Source: CAMPJU01 sp036675265
GTDB lineage: Bacteria > Pseudomonadota > Gammaproteobacteria > Xanthomonadales > Xanthomonadaceae
NCBI GenBank assembly: GCA_036675265.1
Contig: JAKFFJ010000011.1
Coordinates: forward strand, 1 to 14,194
Reading direction: 5' to 3'
DNA: 14,194 bases
Under the pieces are notes generated by a model, which was not told the DNA's origin, made no database searches, and saw only the letters and a program-made list of their open reading frames with translations. The translations under genes were made by a program, and so were the position numbers. This document shows, piece by piece, positions 6,894 through 13,274 of the stretch (positions are counted from its first letter, which is position 1; every line of letters starts with the position of its first letter).

Positions 6894-8153
6894 TCAGAGG
6901 TTTCTGCGCGCCGATACCAGCAGGTTGCCGAACAGCAGCCCGGCGACCAGCGCCGCCAGGATATTCAGCACCCCCAGGATCGCGACCTGGCCACTGGCCA
7001 CGTCCTGCTGCTGGACCAGGGTGAGCAGGCTCCGCAGGCTGGCGCTGCCCGGCACCAGCATGATGATCCCCGGGACGCGCACCAGCGCGCCCGGGCGGTT
7101 CCACCAGCGCGCATACGCATTGCCCGCCGCGGTCAGCAGGAAGGCGGCCAGGAAAATGCCGGCAGGGCTGCCCCAGGCCAGGCCCGCGTAACGCGACACC
7201 AGGTAGCCGGCCGCGGCACTGAGCATCACCGCCGGGTAATCGCGCGGCGCCGCACGGAACAGCACCGCGAACGACAGGGCGGCGGCCAGCAGCCCGCCCC
7301 ACTCCACCCATTCCGGCTGCGGGCGCAACGCCCGCACGACCGGCTCGATGCCCGCCATCCCGGCCAGCGACACCGCCAGCACGGTCCCGACGGTCAGCTT
7401 GAGCACCGACATGACCGCCCCCGAGAACCGCGCGGTCCCCGCGACCAGGTGGCCGCTCGCCAGTTCGCTCATGGCATTGGTCAGGGTCAGGCCGGGCAGC
7501 AGCGCGATCAGCGCCGCGATGATCACCGTGTTCTGGTTGAGCGGTCCCACGTAGGCGGCGACCAGCACCACCACGAAGCCCGCCAGCAGTCCCGCCACGG
7601 CCTCTTCCGCCTCGCGCAGCCGGGGCCGCGGCCGCGCCAGCTGCACCAGCGCGCCGAGCAGCAGCCCGGTGCCGCCCGCGGTCGCGATGTCCAGCCACGG
7701 GAGCCGCAGCAACGCGGCCACCGCGGCGGCGACCACGCCGAACCCGACCGTCTCCAGTACGCGCTGGCGCTGGCCCGGCGCACGCCCGAGGCGATCCAGC
7801 GCCGCCTGCCCTTCCGACAGCCCGGTCGTTCCGGCCAGCACGGACTCGGCGATGCGGTCGGCCTCCACGAGCCGCCCCAGGTCGGTGTCGCCCGGCGCCA
7901 GCCGCAGCACCCGGGTGGTGTCGCTGGTGCCGAGCGGCAGCGACGGGTCGCTGAAGGACAGGATCATCCCCGTCGGGTTGGTCCACGGTTCGCATTCCAG
8001 CCCGAGGCGTTGCGACACCGCGACGATCGCCAGTTCGAGCCGCTGCGTCGTGGTCCCGTACGCGTGCAGGTGCTCGGCCAGTCCGACGACGAAGGCGACG
8101 CGGGCGGCATAGGAGCTGTCCATCCGTGAAGGATCGCATGCCACCGCCGGCAT
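6894..8153 (-). CDS. Threonine/serine exporter, ThrE/DUF1212 family
   Basis: An inner-membrane protein of 419 residues (409 if it starts at the ATG at 8123). It combines both halves of the family, which some bacteria encode as two genes (YjjP/YjjB). The N-terminal cytoplasmic part has HAYGTTTQRLE, TGMILSF and a segment ending EADRIAESVLAG. The C-terminal part has about ten hydrophobic helices and ends near PGIIMLVPGSASLRSL, the conserved last-domain signature. Characterised members export threonine and serine by proton motive force, and some relatives carry other small acids. The longer start at 8153 has GAGG 5-8 bases upstream. The shorter one begins at the natural domain edge MDSSYAARVAF but lacks a clear ribosome site. 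It converges on the H-NS gene and diverges from mlaE. Confidence 0.88.
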   Translation of the reverse strand: MPAVACDPSRMDSSYAARVAFVVGLAEHLHAYGTTTQRLELAIVAVSQRLGLECEPWTNPTGMILSFSDPSLPLGTSDTTRVLRLAPGDTDLGRLVEADRIAESVLAGTTGLSEGQAALDRLGRAPGQRQRVLETVGFGVVAAAVAALLRLPWLDIATAGGTGLLLGALVQLARPRPRLREAEEAVAGLLAGFVVVLVAAYVGPLNQNTVIIAALIALLPGLTLTNAMSELASGHLVAGTARFSGAVMSVLKLTVGTVLAVSLAGMAGIEPVVRALRPQPEWVEWGGLLAAALSFAVLFRAAPRDYPAVMLSAAAGYLVSRYAGLAWGSPAGIFLAAFLLTAAGNAYARWWNRPGALVRVPGIIMLVPGSASLRSLLTLVQQQDVASGQVAILGVLNILAALVAGLLFGNLLVSARRNL

Positions 8154-8160
8154 GTATCCT
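8130..8160. promoter_or_regulatory. Two-part inverted repeat in the exporter/mlaE divergent junction
   Basis: The arms are AGGAT (8130-8134) with ATCCT (8156-8160), and CATGCC (8137-8142) with GGCATG (8149-8154), around a 6-base centre. The centre at 8145.5 is also the midpoint between the inner start codons at 8123 (- strand) and 8168 (+ strand). On the + strand TATCCT (8155-8160) could be a -10 box 7 bases before the ATG at 8168. On the - strand GATCCT (8135-8130) lies 6 bases before the ATG at 8123. Alternatively, the AGGAT elements are ribosome sites for the outer ATGs at 8138 and 8153. It may be an operator, a pair of leaderless promoters, or paired translation signals. Confidence 0.4.
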
Positions 8161-8167
8161 CGCGCGG

Positions 8168-9289
8168 ATGCTGCCGTCCACCGTCCACGCGCCGCCGGAA
8201 TGGACCCTCGACGAGGCCGACCCGACGCGCTTGCGGCTGTCGGGCCGGTGGACCCTGCGCTATGCCCGCGAGATCGGGGAACGCCTGCGGGATGTCCCGC
8301 CGTCCGCGCGGGTCTTCGACGCGCGCGGCGTGGACCGCCTCGACTCCACCGGCGTGCTCCAGCTGCTGCGGCACGCGCGCCGCGGCGACCTGGACTTCAC
8401 CGCGTTCGAGTTCGACGAGAGCCACCTGGCGCTGGTCGAGACCATCGAGGACGTGCACGACGATCGCCCGAAACGGCGCAAGGAATACGGGTTTGCCGCG
8501 GCCATCGGGCGGCTGGGTTTCGCCGTGCACGACAACGCGCACGAGGTGATGGCGCTGGTCGGTTTCCTGGGCCGGAACCTGGTCGCGCTGCTCCGGCTGG
8601 CGCGCGAGCCGCATCGCTTCCGGCTGACGTCCACCGTGCACCACATGGAGCAGGTCGGCCTGGACGCCGTGCCGCTGGTGCTGCTGCTGTCGTACCTCGT
8701 CGGCGCCGTCATCGCGTTCCTCGGGGCGAACGTGCTGCGCGAGTTCGGCGCGGAGATCTTCGTGGTGGAGCTGGTGTCGATCGCCTTCCTGCGCGAGTTC
8801 GGCGTGCTGCTCACCGCCATCCTGCTGGCAGGCCGCACCGCGAGCGCGTTCACCGCGCAGATCGGCGCGATGGTCAGCCGCGAGGAGGTCGACGCCATCC
8901 GCACGCTGGGCCTGGACCCGGTCGACCTGCTGGTGCTGCCGCGGCTGCTGGCGTTGCTGGTGATGCTGCCGCTGCTGACGTTCCTGGCGATGGTCGCGGG
9001 GATGGCGGGCGGCCTGTCCGTGGGCGCGCTGAGCCTGGACATCCCGCCCGAGCAGTATTTCAACCGCATGCAGGAGACGATGCAGCTGCGCCATTTCTGG
9101 GTCGGCATGTCCAAGGCCCCGGTGTTCGCGGTGGTGATCGCGCTGATCGGTTGCCTGGAAGGCCTGCAGGTGAAGGGCACCGCGCAGTCCGTCGGCGAGC
9201 GCACCACCTCGTCCGTGGTGCAGTCCATCTCGCTGGTCATCATCCTCGACGCCCTGGCGGCCATGTGGTTCATGTACATGGACCTCTGA
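8168..9289 (+). CDS. mlaE: STAS-MlaE fusion: permease of a phospholipid ABC transporter
   Basis: A 373-residue inner-membrane permease of an MCE-type lipid transporter. Residues ~10-95 are a STAS-like domain (VFDARGVDRLDSTGVLQLL, 49-67), corresponding to MlaB, which in E. coli is a separate protein. The MlaE domain follows (about 125-373) with the conserved block REFGVLLTAILLAGR (209-223), then QIGAMVSREEVDAIRTLGLD (231-250) and LVLPR. The protein should pair with the downstream ATPase and MCE protein. The start is uncertain. The ATG at 8168 is nearest the domain edge and may be leaderless. The ATG at 8138 has GAAGGA upstream and overlaps the divergent exporter's longer form. A GTG at 8126 is also open. 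Confidence 0.93.
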   Translation: MLPSTVHAPPEWTLDEADPTRLRLSGRWTLRYAREIGERLRDVPPSARVFDARGVDRLDSTGVLQLLRHARRGDLDFTAFEFDESHLALVETIEDVHDDRPKRRKEYGFAAAIGRLGFAVHDNAHEVMALVGFLGRNLVALLRLAREPHRFRLTSTVHHMEQVGLDAVPLVLLLSYLVGAVIAFLGANVLREFGAEIFVVELVSIAFLREFGVLLTAILLAGRTASAFTAQIGAMVSREEVDAIRTLGLDPVDLLVLPRLLALLVMLPLLTFLAMVAGMAGGLSVGALSLDIPPEQYFNRMQETMQLRHFWVGMSKAPVFAVVIALIGCLEGLQVKGTAQSVGERTTSSVVQSISLVIILDALAAMWFMYMDL

Positions 9290-9303
9290 CACCCGGACCC
9301 CGC

Positions 9304-10101
9304 ATGCCCACACCCCCCGACACCACGATCCGCGTCCGCGGGCTCGACAACCGCTTCGGCGACCAGGTCGTGCACGAAGGCCTGGACCTCGACGTCCGCC
9401 GCGGCGAGGTGCTCGGCATCGTCGGCAGCTCCGGCAGCGGCAAGTCGGTGCTGATGCGCTCGATCCTGGGCCTGCGCACGCCCGATGCCGGCGAGATCGA
9501 GGTCCTCGGCGTCGACGCGCGCAGCGAGGACCCGGAGGACCGCACCTACATCCAGCGGCGCACCGGCGTGCTGTTCCAGGACGGCGCGCTGTTCTCCTCG
9601 CTCACCGTCGGCGAGAACGTCCAGGTGCCGCTGAAGGAACACCACCGCGAACTGCCCGACTCCCTGCGCTACGAGCTGGCGCTGCTGAAGGTGAAGCTGG
9701 CCGGCCTGCCCGCCGAAGCCCTGGACAAGCTCCCCTCGCAGCTGTCGGGCGGCATGCGCAAGCGCGCCGGCCTCGCCCGGGCCCTGGCGCTGGACCCCCC
9801 GCTGCTGTTCCTGGACGAGCCCACCGCGGGCCTGGACCCGATCGGCGCGGCCGCGTTCGACCGCCTGGTGCGCACGCTGCAGCAGGCGCTGGGCCTGACC
9901 GTGTTCCTGATCACCCACGACCTGGACACGCTTTACGCCATCTGCGACCGGGTGGCGGTGCTGGCCGACCGCAAGGTCGTCATCAATGCGCCGATCGAGG
10001 AGGTGGAACGTTCCGACCACCCCTGGATCCGCGAGTATTTCCACGGCCCGCGTGCACGCGCCGCTCGCGAGGCGGGGGTATCCTCCTCCACGACCGCCTG
10101 A
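9304..10101 (+). CDS. mlaF: MlaF-like ATP-binding protein of the lipid ABC transporter
   Basis: A 265-residue cytoplasmic ATPase that powers the MlaE permease. The full nucleotide-binding set is present: Walker A GSSGSGKS (41-48), Q-loop glutamine Q92 in LFQDGALF, signature LSGGM (147-151) with the MlaF-like continuation RKRAGLARAL, Walker B LLFLDEP (167-173) and the switch histidine H205 in LITHDLD. The C-terminal HPWIREYFHGPRARAA (239-254) is typical of MlaF, where this tail contacts its partners. It starts 14 bp after mlaE without a strong ribosome site, so translation may depend on coupling, and it ends 9 bp before mlaD. All catalytic residues are intact. Confidence 0.95.
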   Translation: MPTPPDTTIRVRGLDNRFGDQVVHEGLDLDVRRGEVLGIVGSSGSGKSVLMRSILGLRTPDAGEIEVLGVDARSEDPEDRTYIQRRTGVLFQDGALFSSLTVGENVQVPLKEHHRELPDSLRYELALLKVKLAGLPAEALDKLPSQLSGGMRKRAGLARALALDPPLLFLDEPTAGLDPIGAAAFDRLVRTLQQALGLTVFLITHDLDTLYAICDRVAVLADRKVVINAPIEEVERSDHPWIREYFHGPRARAAREAGVSSSTTA

Positions 10102-10110
10102 CGAGACCGC

Positions 10111-11037
10111 ATGGAAACCAAGGCCAACTACGTCCTGATCGGCGCCTTCACCCTGGGCGTGGTCGCGTTCCTGCTGCTGTTCGCCCTGTGGGCGGCGCGC
10201 TGGTCGTCGCAGCAGGCCTGGGACGTGTACGACATCATCTTCAACGAGGCGGTCACCGGCCTGTCCGAGGGCGGCACCGTGCAGTACAACGGCATCGCGG
10301 TGGGCACCGTCGAGGACCTGTCGCTGATGCGCAACGACCCGCGCAAGGTCGTCGCCCGCATCCGCGTGGAAGCCGACACCCCCGTCCGCGTGGATACCCG
10401 CGCCAAGCTCTCGATCACCGGCCTGACCGGCACCACCTTCATCCAGCTCACCGGCGGTTCGCCCGGCGCGGCGCCCTTGGTCGCCACCGGCGGCCGCGAG
10501 GTGCCCATCATCCCCACCGAGCCGTCGGCGCTGCAGAACATCGCGCAGACGGCGGACCGGATCGTGGCCCGGGTCGACGAGATCCTGAGCGAGGAGAACG
10601 TCGAGAGCGTCACCGCCACGCTCGAGAACCTGGAAGCCGTGACCGGCGCGCTCGCCATGCAGCGCCAGGACCTGTCGGAACTGGTGCGCTCGGCGCGCGC
10701 CTCGAGCCAGGAACTGGAAGCCACCCTGCGCGCCACGCGCGGCGCGGTGGAAGGCATCGACCGCGAACTCGTCTCCGAGCTGCCGCGGCTGGTGGACAAG
10801 CTCGACAGCGCGCTCGTGCAGCTCGAACAGGCCAGCACCAACGCCAACGCGCTGATCGCCGAGAACCGCGCGCCGATCGCCGAGTTCACCCAGGGCGGCC
10901 TGCAGCAGGTCGGCCCGACGCTGGTCGAACTGCGCACCCTGATCCGCGACCTGCGCCGGGTGACCAACCGGCTCGAAGGGAATCCGGCCGGCTTCCTGCT
11001 CGGGCGCGAGCAACCAAAGGAGTTCGAACCCCAATGA
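10111..11037 (+). CDS. mlaD: MlaD-like MCE domain lipid-binding protein
   Basis: A 308-residue protein anchored in the inner membrane by one helix (about 8-30) with the rest in the periplasm. The MCE domain (about 37-117) starts with DVYDIIFNEAVTGLSEGGTV and contains VQYNGIAVGTVEDL and GLTGTTFIQLTGG. In known systems MCE domains form a hexameric ring with a central lipid channel on top of the permease. Residues ~140-290 are long amphipathic helices rich in Leu/Glu/Arg, likely a coiled-coil extension or barrel crossing part of the periplasm. The C-terminus NPAGFLLGREQPKEFEP is typical of this longer class. At 308 residues it is well above the ~180 of E. coli MlaD. It overlaps the next gene by 4 bp (ATGA). 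Confidence 0.93.
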   Translation: METKANYVLIGAFTLGVVAFLLLFALWAARWSSQQAWDVYDIIFNEAVTGLSEGGTVQYNGIAVGTVEDLSLMRNDPRKVVARIRVEADTPVRVDTRAKLSITGLTGTTFIQLTGGSPGAAPLVATGGREVPIIPTEPSALQNIAQTADRIVARVDEILSEENVESVTATLENLEAVTGALAMQRQDLSELVRSARASSQELEATLRATRGAVEGIDRELVSELPRLVDKLDSALVQLEQASTNANALIAENRAPIAEFTQGGLQQVGPTLVELRTLIRDLRRVTNRLEGNPAGFLLGREQPKEFEPQ

Positions 11038-11648
11038 CGACCCTCCTGCGCTGCGCCCTCCTGGCCGCCGTGCTCGCCGGTTGCTCGGTCCTGCCGGAGA
11101 AGACCGCGATCTCGCTGTTCGCGCCGGACCCGCGCCTCCAGGCCGACCCGTCTTGGCCGACCGTGGACTGGCAGCTGGTGGTGCCCCGGCCCGTCGGTGC
11201 CGCGCTGGTCGACTCGGCGCGGATCGCGGTGCGCCCTGCTCCCGCGGCGCTGCAGGTCTACAAGGGCGCCGCGTGGACCCAGCCGGCGCCGGACATCGTC
11301 CACGATGCCGTGGTGCATGCGTTCGAGGATTCCGGCCGCATCGGCGGGGTTGCGCGGCGCGGGGAAGGGATCGACGCGGATTTCCAGCTGCTGCTGGACG
11401 TGCGCCGCTTCGATTCGGACTATGCCGAGCCGGGCGGTCCGGCCGCGGTGGTGGAGATCGGGGCGAAGCTGCTCGCCGACGACGAGGACCAGGTGGTCGC
11501 CAACCGCGTGTTCCGCGCGTCGGTCCCGGCCGGCGGCACCGACATCACCAGCGTCGCCGCGGCGTTCGAGCAGGCACTGGGGGAGGCGACCGGAGGCATC
11601 GTCGGATGGGCGCTCGTCGAGGGCGACCGGCACGAGGCGGGCCAGTGA
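11034..11648 (+). CDS. ABC-type transport auxiliary lipoprotein (DUF330/PqiC-like)
   Basis: A 204-residue lipoprotein, probably attached to the outer membrane. The signal peptide ends in the lipobox LAGC with the lipidated cysteine at 17; serine follows at 18, so there is no inner-membrane-retention aspartate. The body fits the DUF330 family (PF03886): an early YxL-like strand region, IAVRPAPAALQVYKGAAWTQ (63-82) and alternating strands and helices up to a helix near residues 170-197. Family members accompany MCE transporters such as PqiABC, possibly docking the MCE barrel at the outer membrane. The ATG at 11034 overlaps the mlaD stop (ATGA) and has AAGGAG upstream within mlaD. Its stop overlaps the ETF-QO GTG start. 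Confidence 0.88.
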   Translation: MTTLLRCALLAAVLAGCSVLPEKTAISLFAPDPRLQADPSWPTVDWQLVVPRPVGAALVDSARIAVRPAPAALQVYKGAAWTQPAPDIVHDAVVHAFEDSGRIGGVARRGEGIDADFQLLLDVRRFDSDYAEPGGPAAVVEIGAKLLADDEDQVVANRVFRASVPAGGTDITSVAAAFEQALGEATGGIVGWALVEGDRHEAGQ

Positions 11649-13273
11649 CGGAAGCAGGACAAACGGCCGACCGCGACACGATGGAATACGACGTGGTGGT
11701 GGTGGGGGCGGGCCCGGCGGGCCTGTCCTTCGCGATCCGCCTCAAGCAGGTCTCGCCCGACACCAGCGTCTGCATCATCGAGAAATCCTCGACGATCGGC
11801 GCGCACATCCTCTCCGGCGCCGTCATCGAGCCGGGTCCGCTGGACGCATTGCTGCCCGGCTGGCGGGACGCGCCGCCGCCGATCTGCATCCCCGCCAAGG
11901 ACGACGAGTTCTGGCTGCTCGGCCAGGACAGCCAGCGCCGCCTGCCGGTGCCGCCCGGCATGCGCAACCACGGCAACTTCATCGTCAGCCTCGGCGCGAT
12001 GTGCGCGTGGCTGGCGCCGCAGGCCGAGGCGCTGGGGGTCGAGATCTACCCCGGCTTCGCCGCAGCCGAGACGCTGCACGACGCCGAGGGGCGCGTGGCC
12101 GGCGTGCGCATCGGCGACATGGGGGTCGCGAAGGATGGCAGCCACAAGCCGGGGTACACGCAGGGCATCGACATCCGCGCGAAGGTGACCGTGCTCGCCG
12201 AGGGGGCGCGGGGCCACCTGACCAAGCGCCTGGTCGAGCGCTTCGGGCTGGATGCCGACAGCGATCCGCAGGGCTACTCCATCGGCATCAAGGAGCTCTG
12301 GCAGGTCCCGGAGGATCGCGTGTCGCCCGGCAGGATCGTGCACACGCTCGGCTGGCCGGCGGACACCAGCACCTACGGCGGCAGCTTCCTGTACCACCTG
12401 GACGGCGGGCGCATCGCGCTGGGCTACGTGAGCGGCCTGGACTACCGCGACCCGCACTACAAGCCGTGGGAAGCCTTCCAGCAATGGAAGCACCACCCGC
12501 TGGTCAAGCCCTTGCTGGACGGCGGGACGATCCTGTCGGCCGGCGCCCGGGCGATCGTCACCGGCGGCTGGCAGTCGTTGCCGCGCGTGGAGATGCCGGG
12601 CGCGCTGCTGGTCGGCGACACCGCCGGGCTGCTGAACGTGCCGAAGATCAAGGGCACGCACCAGGCGATCCGCAGCGGCATGCTGGCGGCCGAGCACCTT
12701 GCGGCCGCCGGGCTCGCACCGGAGGGCTTCGACGCGAAGCTCCGGGCCTCGCCGGCGATGGACGAGCTGCGCCGCGTGCGCAACATCAAGCCGGGCTTCA
12801 AGAAGGGGCTGTGGCTCGGCATGTTGAATGCCGCGTGGGAAACCGTGACGGCTGGCCGTTCGCCGTGGACGCTGCGCAACACGCCGGACTGGTGTTCGCT
12901 GGAGAAGGTGGGCGAATACGCAGCGCCGGAACGCGACTACGTCCAGCGCGACCTGGCGCCCCGCGACCGCCTGGCCGGTGTGTATTTCGCAGCCACCGAG
13001 CACGACGAGGACCAGCCGGTGCACCTCATCGTGCACGACCCCGAAGTGTGCGTGACCCGTTGCGCGGCGGAGTACGGCAATCCCTGCACCCGCTTCTGCC
13101 CGGCCGGCGTCTACGAGATCGTGGACGACGCCGCCTCGAAGCACGGCCGGCGCCTGCAGATCAACGCCGCCAACTGCGTGCACTGCAAGACCTGCGACAT
13201 CAAGGATCCGTACGAGATCATCACGTGGGTCACGCCCGAGGGCGGGGCCGGGCCGAATTACCAGAACCTCTGA
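11645..13273 (+). CDS. etfD: Electron transfer flavoprotein-ubiquinone oxidoreductase (ETF-QO)
   Basis: A 542-residue membrane-associated flavoprotein that takes electrons from reduced ETF, loaded by acyl-CoA and other dehydrogenases, and passes them to ubiquinone. The FAD-binding motif VVVVGAGPAGLS is at 17-28, with IGAHILSGAVIEPG (51-64) and the second FAD segment LVGDTAGLLNVPKIKGTHQA (322-341). The C-terminal ferredoxin-like domain has the 4Fe-4S ligands: C485 in RFCPAGVYE, and C511, C514 and C517 in NCVHCKTCDIKDP. The length fits the bacterial family. I chose GTG at 11645 (GTGA overlap with the previous stop, GAGG upstream). The internal ATG at 11681 is just before the FAD strand but lacks a ribosome site. 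No etfAB genes are in view. The symbol is used loosely. Confidence 0.96.
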   Translation: MTEAGQTADRDTMEYDVVVVGAGPAGLSFAIRLKQVSPDTSVCIIEKSSTIGAHILSGAVIEPGPLDALLPGWRDAPPPICIPAKDDEFWLLGQDSQRRLPVPPGMRNHGNFIVSLGAMCAWLAPQAEALGVEIYPGFAAAETLHDAEGRVAGVRIGDMGVAKDGSHKPGYTQGIDIRAKVTVLAEGARGHLTKRLVERFGLDADSDPQGYSIGIKELWQVPEDRVSPGRIVHTLGWPADTSTYGGSFLYHLDGGRIALGYVSGLDYRDPHYKPWEAFQQWKHHPLVKPLLDGGTILSAGARAIVTGGWQSLPRVEMPGALLVGDTAGLLNVPKIKGTHQAIRSGMLAAEHLAAAGLAPEGFDAKLRASPAMDELRRVRNIKPGFKKGLWLGMLNAAWETVTAGRSPWTLRNTPDWCSLEKVGEYAAPERDYVQRDLAPRDRLAGVYFAATEHDEDQPVHLIVHDPEVCVTRCAAEYGNPCTRFCPAGVYEIVDDAASKHGRRLQINAANCVHCKTCDIKDPYEIITWVTPEGGAGPNYQNL

Positions 13274-13274
13274 C

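Noticed and set aside
8260..11034. A 924-codon open frame on the - strand opposite mlaE, mlaF and mlaD.
   Set aside because: Same reasoning: it is a mirror of three certain genes, has biased composition and shows no recognisable domain.
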